Source of the DNA: Gemmatimonadaceae bacterium | Lineage (GTDB): Bacteria > Gemmatimonadota > Gemmatimonadetes > Gemmatimonadales > Gemmatimonadaceae | NCBI GenBank assembly: GCA_035606695.1 | Contig: DATNEW010000022.1 | Coordinates: 18,731-82,730, forward strand | Length of the DNA stretch: 64,000 nt | Direction of reading: 5' to 3' | Shown here: in pieces, positions 8,862 to 19,282 of the stretch | How positions within the stretch are numbered: position 1 is the first letter of the stretch | How the letters are laid out: each line of letters opens with the position of its first letter | Position numbers and translations under genes: made by a program | The notes under the pieces: model-generated | Databases searched by the model: none | Told to the model about the DNA's origin: nothing | What the model saw: only the letters and a program-made list of their open reading frames with translations

Positions 8862-10640
8862 GTGTCCGCCGCGCCGCAGTCTCCGCCAGCTTCGCCGAAC
8901 TCGCGCATCGCCGTTCTGCCGAGTGCCGTCGCCGATCAAATCGCGGCGGGCGAGGTGGTGGAACGTCCGGCGTCCGTCGTGAAGGAGCTCGTCGAGAACG
9001 CGCTCGACGCGGGCGCGCACGCCGTCGATCTCGCGATCGAAGATGGCGGCCGACAGACCATTCGCGTGAGCGACGACGGCAGCGGCATGTCGCGCGAAGA
9101 CGCGGTGCTCTCGATCGAGCGTCACGCCACGTCGAAGATTCGGAGCGCGCACGATCTCGTCGGCGTGCGGAGCTTCGGGTTCCGCGGCGAAGCGCTTGCC
9201 GCGATTTCGTCGGTATCGCAGCTCGAGCTGGAAACCGCGACCGATGACGGCGCGGGTACGCTCGTGCGTGTCGAGGGCGGACATGTGCGCGAAGTGACCG
9301 ACGCCGCACGCCGGCGCGGAACGACCGTCCGCGTCGCGCGGCTGTTCTACAACGCGCCGGCGCGCCAGAAATTCCTGCGCGGCGCGCGCTCGGAGTGGCG
9401 CGCGATTCTCGACGTCGTCGGCACGATGGCGCTCGCTCGGCGCGACGTGCGTCTCGATGTTTCGCACGACGGCAAGCCGATGCTCAATCTCCCGGCCGCC
9501 GCCTCGCTGCGCGATCGACTGGCCGCGATTCACGGCGGCAGCGTCGCCGGACGATTGCTCGGCGTCGACGAGGTGAGCGGGACGACGCACGTGGCGGGAC
9601 TCGTCGAGCGACCGGCCGACGTCGGCACGGCGACGCGGCGGATCTTTCTCTCGGTGAACGGCCGCGCGGTGCGCGACATCGGTATCGTGCGCGCCGCGGA
9701 AGCCGCGTATCGCTCGACGATTCCAGGCGGCGTGCGTCCGACTCTGTTTCTCGAAGTCGTCGTCGCGGCAGACATGGTGGACGTGAACGTGCATCCCGCG
9801 AAAGCTGAAGTACGATTCCGCGATCGCTGGCAGGTCGAGCAGACCGTCGAACGCGCGGTGCGCCGCGCACTCGGCACCTTCGACGCGGGGGCGACGTTCG
9901 GTCGGAGCGTGTGGCCCGCCGCCCTCGCCGGCACCGCCCCGGCTCCCGCGGAACCGGTCGACGTCGAGTCGCTCCAGCCGACGACGACGACGAGCGACGG
10001 ATTGTTCGCCGCGTCTGATTCCGCGTCGGCGTCCGCGGCCGCGCTGCCTGAAGCGTCGCGCCCTGTCTCCGACATTCCTCCGCTCATTCAGCTGCAGCGG
10101 ACCTATCTGATGTTCGAGCACGAACACGGTGTCGTGCTCATCGATCAGCATTCCGCGCACGAACGCGTGCTGTTCGAGCAGTTCATGAGAACACTCGAAT
10201 GTGGCGAGCAGCCGTCGCAGCGATTGCTCTTTCCGATGACGCTGCACCTGGGGCCCGCTGAGAGCGAAGCGTTCGAGACACATCGCGAGCTCTTCGAGCG
10301 GTTGGGGTTCGAGATCGAGGGCTTTGGCGGGCACACGCTCATCGTGCGGGCCGTGCCGATGCCGCATCCACGCTTCGATCCCGAACGCTGTCTGCGCGAA
10401 ACGCTCGCGACGCTCACCGGCGATCGCGAGACGGGAGCGCATGCGCGCCATGAACGACTCGCCGCGACGGTCGCGTGCAAGGCGGCGATCAAGGCGGGCG
10501 ACTCGCTGTCGCCGGGAGAGATGCGCGCGCTGTTCGTCGCGCTGCGCGATACGACGCTTCCCGCGCACGACGTGCATGGCCGCGCGACGATCGTGCAACT
10601 CACGTGGGACGAGATTGAGCGACGCTTCGGCCGCAAATAA
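8862..10640 (+). CDS. mutL: DNA mismatch repair protein MutL
   Basis: The 592-residue protein carries the GHKL ATPase motifs of MutL: AAGEVVERPASVVKELVENA with NALDAGA, DDGSGM, RHATSKI and GFRGEALAAISSVS in the first 110 residues. A C-terminal dimerisation domain contains DQHSAHERVLFE, matching the endonuclease metal-binding pattern DQHA-x2-E-x4-E except for Ser in place of Ala. Nicking MutL proteins are usual in bacteria without MutH. A variable Ala/Ser/Pro linker lies between (about 350-400). The start is a GTG 32 bases after batD; the end overlaps miaA if its TTG start is used. Confidence 0.96.
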   Translation: MSAAPQSPPASPNSRIAVLPSAVADQIAAGEVVERPASVVKELVENALDAGAHAVDLAIEDGGRQTIRVSDDGSGMSREDAVLSIERHATSKIRSAHDLVGVRSFGFRGEALAAISSVSQLELETATDDGAGTLVRVEGGHVREVTDAARRRGTTVRVARLFYNAPARQKFLRGARSEWRAILDVVGTMALARRDVRLDVSHDGKPMLNLPAAASLRDRLAAIHGGSVAGRLLGVDEVSGTTHVAGLVERPADVGTATRRIFLSVNGRAVRDIGIVRAAEAAYRSTIPGGVRPTLFLEVVVAADMVDVNVHPAKAEVRFRDRWQVEQTVERAVRRALGTFDAGATFGRSVWPAALAGTAPAPAEPVDVESLQPTTTTSDGLFAASDSASASAAALPEASRPVSDIPPLIQLQRTYLMFEHEHGVVLIDQHSAHERVLFEQFMRTLECGEQPSQRLLFPMTLHLGPAESEAFETHRELFERLGFEIEGFGGHTLIVRAVPMPHPRFDPERCLRETLATLTGDRETGAHARHERLAATVACKAAIKAGDSLSPGEMRALFVALRDTTLPAHDVHGRATIVQLTWDEIERRFGRK

Positions 10641-11553
10641 CTCGACCGACCGCGGTGACGTGCTCGTCATTTGCGGACCGACGGCGGCGGGGAAGACCGC
10701 GATCGCGCTCCGGCTCGCCGAGGAGACGCCGTCGCTCGTCGTGAGCGCCGATTCGCGCCAGGTATATCGCGGCTTCGACGTCGGCACCGCGAAGCCGACG
10801 CGCGAAGAGCTCGCCGGTGTCCCGCACCGCGGCATCGACGTCGCCAACCCAACCTCGCGCTACACGGCCGCACTCTGGGCACAGCGCGCGGACGCATGGA
10901 TCGCCGAGGCGATCGCGGAGGGACGGCGGCCAATCGTCGTCGGCGGTACGGGACTCTACGTGCGCGCGTTGTTCGAGGGCTTGTTCGAGGAGCCACCGCT
11001 CGACGTCGAACGCCGCCGCCGGCTCGAGGCAATCATCGGCGCGTTGCCTGTCGACGAACTGCGCCGTTGGGCGATGCAACTCGATCCCGGCCGCGCGCAT
11101 CTCGGACGCACGCAACTGCTGCGGTCGATCGAGATCGCGCTCCTCACCGGACGCCGGCTGAGCGAATTGCATCGCGAGCGGCCGCGGTCGACCCGTTGGC
11201 GCCCGCGCTATCTTGTGGTGGATCCCGGCCCCGCGCTCGCCGACCGAATTGGTGCGCGCATCGACGAGATGCTCGATCACGGCTGGCCAGACGAGGTGCG
11301 GCGCTTGATGCAGACGATTCCGGCGGACGCGCCGGCCTGGAACGCGACCGGATACGACGTCGTGCGACGGTTGGTGCGCGGCGAGCTGACTCGCGACGCG
11401 GCGCGCAATCAGATCCTGATCGATACGCGACAGTACGCCAAGCGGCAGCGCACGTGGTTTCGGCATCAGCTGCCCGAAGGCTCGGTCACGCGCGTGAACC
11501 CGCTCACCGACGGTTGGCGCGCGATCGTGCGCGAGTGGAGCCGCCCCAAGTGA
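10615..11553 (+). CDS. miaA: tRNA dimethylallyltransferase MiaA
   Basis: MiaA adds a dimethylallyl group to A37 of tRNAs that read codons starting with U. The P-loop GPTAAGKT lies near residue 22, followed by SADSRQVYRGFDVGTAKPT and the VGGTGLYVRAL motif, all diagnostic. The total is 312 residues from a TTG at 10615 that overlaps the mutL 3' end by 26 bases; the first residues MSDAS resemble those of known MiaA. A GTG at 10660 directly before LVICGPT is the alternative. The stop overlaps the bshA start as GTGA. Confidence 0.95.
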   Translation: MSDASAANNSTDRGDVLVICGPTAAGKTAIALRLAEETPSLVVSADSRQVYRGFDVGTAKPTREELAGVPHRGIDVANPTSRYTAALWAQRADAWIAEAIAEGRRPIVVGGTGLYVRALFEGLFEEPPLDVERRRRLEAIIGALPVDELRRWAMQLDPGRAHLGRTQLLRSIEIALLTGRRLSELHRERPRSTRWRPRYLVVDPGPALADRIGARIDEMLDHGWPDEVRRLMQTIPADAPAWNATGYDVVRRLVRGELTRDAARNQILIDTRQYAKRQRTWFRHQLPEGSVTRVNPLTDGWRAIVREWSRPK

Positions 11554-12731
11554 AGATCGGCATCACGTGCTATCCCACGTACGGCGGTTCAGGCGCGCTC
11601 GCGACCGAGCTGGGCATCGCGCTCGCCCGGCGCGGACACGAGATTCACTTCATCACCTACGCGCAGCCGTTCCGGCTGCCGGCATTCTCGCCGCGCATCT
11701 ACTTCCACGAAGTGGACGTCGGACGCTATCCGCTGTTCGAGTATCCACCCTACGACCTCGCGCTCGCGGTGCGCATGCACGAGGTGGTGCTCGATCACGG
11801 GCTCGACCTGTTGCATTGCCACTATGCCATTCCGCACGCCACGAGCGCGTGGATCGCGAAGGAAATGCTGCGGACGGCGCGGCCGGACATTCGCGTCGTC
11901 ACGACGCTGCACGGCACGGACATCACGATCGTCGGCCAGGATCCGTCGTTTCGGCCGATTACAAAATTCTCAATAGAAAAGTCTGATGGCCTGACCGCGG
12001 TGTCGCGCTATCTGCAGACCGAGACGCTCACCACGTTCGGGTGCACGGCCTGCCGCATCGAGGTCATTCCCAACTTCGTCGATCCCGAGATCTACGACCG
12101 CACGCGCTATACCTCGATCCTCGACGAACAGGTCTCGTCCGAGACGCGCGTGCTCATGCACGTCTCGAACTTCCGCCCCGTCAAGCGCGTGCGCGACGTC
12201 GTGAAGATCTTTCACCGCGTCCAGGAACAACTGCCCGCGGTGCTCCTCATGGTCGGCGACGGCCCCGACCGCGTGGACGCCGAAGCCGAAGCCCGCGAGC
12301 TCGGCGTCCACGAAAAAGTCTTCTTCCTCGGCAAGATCGACGCGGTCGCGCCGCTCCTTGCCGGCGCCGATCTGTTCCTGCTGCCGTCGAAGAGCGAGTC
12401 GTTCGGCTTGAGCGCGCTCGAAGCGCTGGCGTCCGGCGTGCCGGTCATCGGCTCGAATACCGGCGGGCTGCCCGAAGTCGTGAAGCAGAATGAGACCGGC
12501 GTGTTGTGCGAGGTCGGCGACGTCGAAGGGATGGCGGCCGCCGCGATCGACATCCTGCGCGACGAGCCGCGCTGGCGCGCCATGAGCTACGCCGGCGCCG
12601 CCGACGCGCGCGCACGGTTTTCGCTCGACGCGATCGTCGCCGAATACGAAGCCTTCTACGAACACGCCTTGTCTCTGCCGTCGCTCACGCAACGCGCCGG
12701 CAGCCCCGACCCCCGACCCACGCCGACGTGA
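11550..12731 (+). CDS. bshA: N-acetyl-alpha-D-glucosaminyl L-malate synthase BshA
   Basis: This is a 393-residue GT4-family glycosyltransferase. The N-terminus KIGITCYPTYGGSGALATEL, the HCHYAIPHA stretch and the Glu-rich donor-site region KSESFGLSALEALA near residues 282-295 match BshA, which joins GlcNAc from UDP-GlcNAc to malate in the first step of bacillithiol synthesis. The other steps (bshB, bshC) are not in this window. The GTG start overlaps miaA and the stop overlaps uppP, so it belongs to the mutL-coaX gene string. A different GT4 specificity is possible but the N-terminal match is strong. Confidence 0.88.
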   Translation: MKIGITCYPTYGGSGALATELGIALARRGHEIHFITYAQPFRLPAFSPRIYFHEVDVGRYPLFEYPPYDLALAVRMHEVVLDHGLDLLHCHYAIPHATSAWIAKEMLRTARPDIRVVTTLHGTDITIVGQDPSFRPITKFSIEKSDGLTAVSRYLQTETLTTFGCTACRIEVIPNFVDPEIYDRTRYTSILDEQVSSETRVLMHVSNFRPVKRVRDVVKIFHRVQEQLPAVLLMVGDGPDRVDAEAEARELGVHEKVFFLGKIDAVAPLLAGADLFLLPSKSESFGLSALEALASGVPVIGSNTGGLPEVVKQNETGVLCEVGDVEGMAAAAIDILRDEPRWRAMSYAGAADARARFSLDAIVAEYEAFYEHALSLPSLTQRAGSPDPRPTPT

Positions 12732-13558
12732 CGATCCCGCCGCCGCACCTCCTGCAAGCCATTCCCGCCGCGCCCGCCGTTGCCGCGACCACGCTGTCGA
12801 TCGGGCAATCGATCATGCTCGGCATCGTCGAAGGGATCACCGAATTCCTGCCGGTCTCGTCCACCGCGCATCTCATTCTCGCGACCAACGCGCTGCGATT
12901 GGCCGAGACGGAATTCATGAAGAGCTTTCAGATCATCATTCAGTTCGGCGCCATCCTGTCGGTCGTGATCCTGTACTGGCAGAAGTTCCTGAACATCGAG
13001 GTACTGAAGAAGCTCGTCGTGGCCTTCATCCCGACGGGCATCATTGGATTGACGGTTTATAAAATCCTCAAGCAATATCTTCTGGGAAACATTCACGTCA
13101 TCCTGACGTCGCTGCTCGTGGGCGGCATCATCCTCATCATCTTCGAGCGCTTCAGCAAGCGCGAAGAGACGGACGTGGATTTCTCCGAGATCACGTATGG
13201 CCGTGCGCTGCTGATCGGTCTCTTCCAGGCGATCGCGATCGTGCCCGGCGTCTCGCGCTCCGCCGCGACGATCGTCGGCGGCATGGTGCTGGGCATCAGC
13301 AAGCGCACGATCGTCGAGTTCTCGTTCATGCTCGCCGTGCCCACCATGCTTGCCGCCAGCGGCCTCGAGCTCCTCAAGAACCATTCGGCCGTCTCCGAGA
13401 ACATTCCCGCGCTCGCGGTGGGGTTCATTATCAGTTTCCTCATGGCCATCGTCGCGATCAAGTCGTTCCTGGCCTACCTGAAGAAGCGGGATTTCCGCGC
13501 GTTCGGCTGGTATCGCGTCGTGCTGGCGATCGTGTACTTCTTCGTGTTCGTGCGGTAA
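12728..13558 (+). CDS. uppP: Undecaprenyl-diphosphatase UppP (BacA)
   Basis: UppP removes a phosphate from undecaprenyl diphosphate in the membrane, recycling the lipid carrier used for peptidoglycan and O-antigen; it is also the basis of bacitracin tolerance. The 276-residue protein has both catalytic signatures, EGITEFLPVSSTAHL (about residues 35-49) and PGVSRSAAT (about 172), and about seven hydrophobic segments. The GTG start overlaps the bshA stop (GTGA). The first 20 residues before LSIGQSI are Pro/Ala-rich and may not be conserved. Confidence 0.95.
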   Translation: MTIPPPHLLQAIPAAPAVAATTLSIGQSIMLGIVEGITEFLPVSSTAHLILATNALRLAETEFMKSFQIIIQFGAILSVVILYWQKFLNIEVLKKLVVAFIPTGIIGLTVYKILKQYLLGNIHVILTSLLVGGIILIIFERFSKREETDVDFSEITYGRALLIGLFQAIAIVPGVSRSAATIVGGMVLGISKRTIVEFSFMLAVPTMLAASGLELLKNHSAVSENIPALAVGFIISFLMAIVAIKSFLAYLKKRDFRAFGWYRVVLAIVYFFVFVR

Positions 13559-13578
13559 ACACCGGTGAAGCGTCGCCG

Positions 13579-14307
13579 TTGACCGACTCACCATCGCCGA
13601 TCTTTCTTCCCGAAGTCACGTCCACGCTCGACGTCGCGCACGACCTCGCGGCGAAGGGCGCGGCGCCTGGTACGCTGATCGTTGCCGACAGGCAAACCGC
13701 CGGGCGGGGGCGCATGGGGCGAAGCTGGCGCTCCGAACCGGGCGCCGGCATCTGGTTGACGCTCATCGAGCGTCCGTGCGATGCGTCGGCGCTCGAGGTA
13801 CTGTCGTTGCGCGTGGGACTCGCGCTCGCGCCCGCGCTCGATGCATTCGCCGAGTCGAGTGTTCGGCTCAAATGGCCGAACGATCTCTACGTGGCCGATC
13901 GCAAGCTTGCCGGAATTCTCATCGAAGCCCGGTGGCGGGACGCCAAGCCGGAGTGGATCGCGATCGGCGTCGGCATCAACCTGCGTCCGCCGGCGAGCGA
14001 ACCCCGGGCCGGCGGTCTGCGCGACGGTGTCACGCGCGACGATGTCCTCGCGCGCATCGTCGCGCCGCTCCGTGCGGCCGCGGCGTGCACAGGTCGGCTC
14101 AGCGACGATGAACTCTCGGCGTTCGCCGCGCGCGATCTGGCGCGCGATCGCCGGTGCGTCGAGCCCGTGGCCGGCGTGGTGCGTGGCATCGACGCGAGCG
14201 GAGCGCTCGTGGTCGACGTAGCTTTGTCGGAGACCGGACCGGCGCAGGTCACGACGGTGCGCGCCGGATCGCTCGTGCTCGCGGAAGCCGTGAAGGAGAA
14301 CTCGTGA
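13579..14307 (+). CDS. birA: Biotin--[acetyl-CoA-carboxylase] ligase
   Basis: The 242-residue enzyme attaches biotin to biotin carboxyl carrier protein via biotinyl-AMP. The nucleotide/biotin motif GRGRMGRSW is near residue 45, followed by KWPNDLY and KLAGILIE, all typical of the catalytic domain, and a short C-terminal domain. There is no N-terminal helix-turn-helix, so this is the monofunctional (class I) type without the repressor role. It starts at a TTG 20 bases after uppP and overlaps coaX by four bases. Confidence 0.93.
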   Translation: MTDSPSPIFLPEVTSTLDVAHDLAAKGAAPGTLIVADRQTAGRGRMGRSWRSEPGAGIWLTLIERPCDASALEVLSLRVGLALAPALDAFAESSVRLKWPNDLYVADRKLAGILIEARWRDAKPEWIAIGVGINLRPPASEPRAGGLRDGVTRDDVLARIVAPLRAAAACTGRLSDDELSAFAARDLARDRRCVEPVAGVVRGIDASGALVVDVALSETGPAQVTTVRAGSLVLAEAVKENS

Positions 14308-15086
14308 TCCTGGTTTTCGACGTCGGCAATACGGAGTTGACGATCGGCCTGTTCAGCGAGGCCGATCTGCGCGGGCATTGGCGCATCATGACCGACGTCG
14401 CGCGCACGCCCGACGAATTCGGCATTCTGCTGCGGTCGCTGCTCGCGGCCAGCGAGTTCACGCCGGACATGGTCGACGGCGTCGCGATTGGGTCCGTCGT
14501 GCCGCGCGTGACGGGCTCGTTGGCCGAGTCGTGCCGCCAATACTTCGGCGTCGGCGAGCCGCTGATCATCGACGCGCGCGCGAAGCTGCCGATCACGCTC
14601 GACGTCGACGAGCCGATGACCGTCGGCGCCGACCGGTTGATCAACACGCTCGCCGCGAGCCGGATCTTTGCGTGCGATGCGATCGTCGTGGACATGGGCA
14701 CCGCGATGACCTTCGACTGCATTACCGCGGAGGGGGTTTTCCTGGGCGGCGTGATCGCGCCGGGCGTGATGACGGCGTCGGAGACGCTGACGCGCCGGAC
14801 GTCGAAGCTGCCGGCGACGGAGCTCGAGATTCCGTCGCGCGTGATCGGCCGTCGTACCGAGGAATGCATTCGCGCGGGCGTGATGTTCGGCGCCGCGGAG
14901 GCGATCGACGGCATCGTCCGCCGCATTCGGGCCGAGTGGCCTCGTCTGTCGGAACCGATGGTGATCGCGACGGGCGGGTTCGCGGAGACGATGGCGAAGC
15001 TGTGCACGTCCTTCGATCGGGTCGAGCCGTATCTGACGCTGCAGGGGCTTCAGATCGCGCACACGCTGCTGAGGGGCTCAGACTGA
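14304..15086 (+). CDS. coaX: Type III pantothenate kinase
   Basis: CoaX phosphorylates pantothenate in the first step of coenzyme A synthesis. The 260-residue protein has the ASKHA-fold motifs DVGNTELTIGLF at the N-terminus, VGADRLINTLAA near residue 108 and DMGTAMTFDCI near 130. The GTG start forms GTGA with the birA stop; the pairing of birA and coaX is common and links two cofactor genes for acyl metabolism. It ends the operon that starts at mutL. Confidence 0.95.
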   Translation: MILVFDVGNTELTIGLFSEADLRGHWRIMTDVARTPDEFGILLRSLLAASEFTPDMVDGVAIGSVVPRVTGSLAESCRQYFGVGEPLIIDARAKLPITLDVDEPMTVGADRLINTLAASRIFACDAIVVDMGTAMTFDCITAEGVFLGGVIAPGVMTASETLTRRTSKLPATELEIPSRVIGRRTEECIRAGVMFGAAEAIDGIVRRIRAEWPRLSEPMVIATGGFAETMAKLCTSFDRVEPYLTLQGLQIAHTLLRGSD

Positions 15087-15105
15087 TCCGTCGCGGCTGT
15101 GGTTA

Positions 15106-15135
15106 TCGTAAGTAACATTATGATAAATACTTACG
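15106..15135. promoter_or_regulatory. 8-bp inverted repeat upstream of groES promoter
   Basis: Arms cgtaagta (15106-15113) and tacttacg (15128-15135) are exact complements around a 14-base AT-rich loop. No T-run follows, so it is unlikely to be an intrinsic terminator for coaX; an operator for a dimeric regulator is possible. It stands out against the high-GC background. Confidence 0.4.
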
Positions 15136-15162
15136 CAGACACGGTCACGACTGGCGGAGGCC

Positions 15163-15191
15163 TTGACGGTCGCCCCGGACCCGCGTAGAAT
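15163..15191 (+). promoter_or_regulatory. sigma70-type promoter of groES-groEL
   Basis: A -35 box TTGACG (15163-15168) and -10 box TAGAAT (15186-15191) are separated by exactly 17 bases. The expected transcription start falls at the left arm of the CIRCE element, the usual layout for HrcA repression. Confidence 0.85.
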
Positions 15192-15200
15192 TCGATTCTG

Positions 15201-15227
15201 TTAGCACTCCCCGCTGGTGAGTGCTAA
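15201..15227. promoter_or_regulatory. CIRCE operator (HrcA binding site)
   Basis: The sequence is TTAGCACTC, nine bases, GAGTGCTAA, a perfect match to the CIRCE consensus. HrcA binds this inverted repeat and represses groESL until heat shock titrates GroEL away. It lies at and just after the predicted transcription start. Confidence 0.97.
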
Positions 15228-15280
15228 CCATTCGTTCTCATCGATTTTCACCGCAGCGATAGACAGGAGGCGCATTCCGT

Positions 15281-15583
15281 ATGGCCACCAAGACCGGTGT
15301 GAAGGTGCAACCGCTGGCCGACCGCGTCGTCGTCCGGGCCCTCGAGGAAGCCGAGACGATGCGTGGCGGCTTGTACATCCCCGACACGGCGAAAGAGAAG
15401 CCGCAGCAGGGCGAGATCGTCGCCGTCGGCCCCGGCCGCTTCGAGAAGGACAAGCGCGTCCCGATGGACGTCAAGGTCGGGGACAAGGTGCTCTATGGGA
15501 AGTACAGCGGCACCGAGGTCACCGTGGACGGCGAGCAGCTGCTCATCCTCCGCGAGTCGGACGTCCTGGCGGTCCTCGCCTAG
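15281..15583 (+). CDS. groES: Co-chaperonin GroES
   Basis: The 100-residue protein is the lid of the GroEL folding chamber. It has the standard GroES beginning [17 protein letters not shown], the mobile-loop region [24 protein letters not shown] (key residues G-L-Y-I-P, about 28-32) and [14 protein letters not shown] strong ribosome site (agacaggagg, 15261-15270) precedes the ATG. It is the first gene after the CIRCE-controlled promoter. Confidence 0.98.
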   Translation: MATKTGVKVQPLADRVVVRALEEAETMRGGLYIPDTAKEKPQQGEIVAVGPGRFEKDKRVPMDVKVGDKVLYGKYSGTEVTVDGEQLLILRESDVLAVLA

Positions 15584-15619
15584 GCCCTCGATTTTAGATC
15601 TCTAATATTCAACAACTAA

Positions 15620-17269
<1,650 letters not shown>

Positions 17270-17301
17270 GCGAGACTCGGGGATCCGAGACTCGAACTGC
17301 G

Positions 17302-17336
17302 AAACGGGCCGCCGATTGGCGGCCCGTTTTGTCTTG
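17302..17336 (+). terminator. Intrinsic terminator of groES-groEL
   Basis: Ten-bp GC-rich arms acgggccgcc (17304-17313) and ggcggcccgt (17318-17327) enclose the loop gatt and are followed by a T-rich run. Confidence 0.93.
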
Positions 17337-17350
17337 TCTCATATTCCCGC

Positions 17351-19270
17351 ATGCTCTCATATCGTCTCGCCCGCCGCACGTGGCTCATTGTGCTGGCGCC
17401 GCCGTCGCTCGCCGCCGCGCAGTCCGCGCCCAACGCCACGCCCGTCTTCACCAACGGCATGGCCCAGATCGTCCCCGCGTTCGCCGACTCCACGCAATGG
17501 ATCCGCCAGGAACTGTGGGTCGAAACGAATTTCGACTCCGACCACGACGGCAAGCCCGATCGCATCCACGTCGACGTCACGCGGCCGCGACAGACTGAGA
17601 CCGACGGGCTCAAGGTCGCCGTGCTGTACGGCGCGAGTCCGTACTACGCCGGCACGGCGCGCGGGCAGGTGAACTGGGACGTCCATCAGGAGCTCGATCA
17701 GCAACCGACGCCGCGCGAGCCCATGGCGAACCCGCCCTACCGCGCCGATCGATCACGAATCTCGAATGCCCTCGTGAATGAGTGGGTGCCGCGCGGCTTC
17801 GCGGTCGTCCACTCCGAGCAGCCGGGCACCGGGCGCTCGCAGGGATGTCCCACCGTCGGCGAGATCCCCGAGCGTATGCCGATGAAGTTCGTCGTCGATT
17901 GGCTCAACGGCCGCGCGAAGGGCTACACGACCGAGACCGGCAACGACGAAGTCAAAGCCACGTCGTGGTCGACCGGCAAAGTCGGCATGATCGGCACGTC
18001 GTACGAAGGAACGCTGCCGTTGGCCGCCGCGACGACAGCGGTGCCGGGGCTCGAGGTCGTCGTCCCCGTGTCGCCCAACACGTCGTACTACCACTACTAT
18101 CGCTCGAATGGTCTCGTGCGTTCGCCGGGCGGTTATCTCGGCGAAGATGTCGATGTGCTCTACGACTTCATCGCCAGCGGCGACTCGACGAATCGCGCGA
18201 ACTGCGATCGACTCTACAAGAACGGCATCTTCGCGGGCTCGCACGGCCAAGATCGGGCCACCGGCGACTACAACGATTTTTGGGCGGTCCGCGATCTCTT
18301 GCCGTTCGTGAAAAACATCAAGGCGGCGGTGCTGCTCGCGCACGGATTGAACGACTACAACGTCGTGCCCGAGCACAGCGTGCGCATCTACAACGAGATG
18401 AAGGCGCGCAAACTCCCGGTCTCCATGTTCCTGCATCAAGGCGGGCATGGCGGCAATCCGCCGGCGGACATGCTGAATCGCTGGTTCAGCCACTATCTCT
18501 ACGGCGTGAAGAACGGCGTCGAGCACGACGCGCCGATCTGGATCGATACGTCGACTGCCGTGCGGCCCAGAGGGCGCGGTCGCCAGGCGGGACCGCCGCC
18601 TCCACCGCCACCGCCGCCGCTGCCATTCGCGTCGTTCCCGGTCCCGGGCTCGGTGCCGCTGGTGCTGCACCCGGCCGCGGGTGGTCGCGCGATCGGCGCG
18701 TTGACGACGCGCGCGGCGGCAACCGGAACCGAATCGCTCGTCGACGATGTCGCGTTCAGCGGCGCCGCCGACGCAAGTGCGAACGAGTCGTCGCACCGCC
18801 TGCTGTATGCGACGCCCGCGCTGACCGACACCGTGCACATCTCGGGCACGCCGCGCGTCACGCTGCGGATCGCATCGAGCGCGCCGGCGGCGAATCTCAG
18901 CGTGTGGCTCGTGATGCTGCCCTACGACTCGAGCCGCGTGGGATCGGAGAGCGCGAGAGGCTTGATCACGCGCGGCTGGGCAGACATCCGCAATTACAAA
19001 TCTCTAACGAAGGGCGGCAACTACGGGTCGAAGGTTCCGGGTGAGCCGCTCACGCCCGGCAAGTTCTACGATCTGACGTTCGACCTCCAGCCGGACGACG
19101 AGATCGTTCCACGCGGCAAACAGCTCGCGGTCATGATCATGTCGAGCGACCGCGAGTTCACGCTATGGCCCAAGGCGGGCACGGAGCTGACACTCGATCT
19201 GGCGCACTCGTCGTTCACCATTCCGATCGTCGGCGGAGCTGGAGCGTTGCGCGCGGCGGGATTTCGCTGA
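17351..19270 (+). CDS. Secreted CocE/NonD family hydrolase (Xaa-Pro dipeptidyl-peptidase, S15)
   Basis: The protein has 639 residues, with a signal peptide ending near LAAAQS. The S15/CocE alpha/beta-hydrolase triad is visible: nucleophile Ser in GTSYEGT (about residue 217), Asp in HGLNDYNV (about 334) and His in HQGGHGG (about 365). After a Pro-rich linker ([12 protein letters not shown] near 418) comes a C-terminal jelly-roll domain typical of the family. Such enzymes release X-Pro dipeptides or hydrolyse esters outside the cytoplasm; the substrate cannot be assigned. It starts 81 bases after groEL, past the terminator. Confidence 0.9.
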   Translation: MLSYRLARRTWLIVLAPPSLAAAQSAPNATPVFTNGMAQIVPAFADSTQWIRQELWVETNFDSDHDGKPDRIHVDVTRPRQTETDGLKVAVLYGASPYYAGTARGQVNWDVHQELDQQPTPREPMANPPYRADRSRISNALVNEWVPRGFAVVHSEQPGTGRSQGCPTVGEIPERMPMKFVVDWLNGRAKGYTTETGNDEVKATSWSTGKVGMIGTSYEGTLPLAAATTAVPGLEVVVPVSPNTSYYHYYRSNGLVRSPGGYLGEDVDVLYDFIASGDSTNRANCDRLYKNGIFAGSHGQDRATGDYNDFWAVRDLLPFVKNIKAAVLLAHGLNDYNVVPEHSVRIYNEMKARKLPVSMFLHQGGHGGNPPADMLNRWFSHYLYGVKNGVEHDAPIWIDTSTAVRPRGRGRQAGPPPPPPPPPLPFASFPVPGSVPLVLHPAAGGRAIGALTTRAAATGTESLVDDVAFSGAADASANESSHRLLYATPALTDTVHISGTPRVTLRIASSAPAANLSVWLVMLPYDSSRVGSESARGLITRGWADIRNYKSLTKGGNYGSKVPGEPLTPGKFYDLTFDLQPDDEIVPRGKQLAVMIMSSDREFTLWPKAGTELTLDLAHSSFTIPIVGGAGALRAAGFR

Positions 19271-19282
19271 GTGTGTCCTGCC

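Noticed and set aside
8517..10847. Open minus-strand frame of about 776 codons opposite mutL
   Set aside because: It is antisense to a certain gene, has no recognisable motif and an Arg/Glu/His-rich composition typical of shadows.
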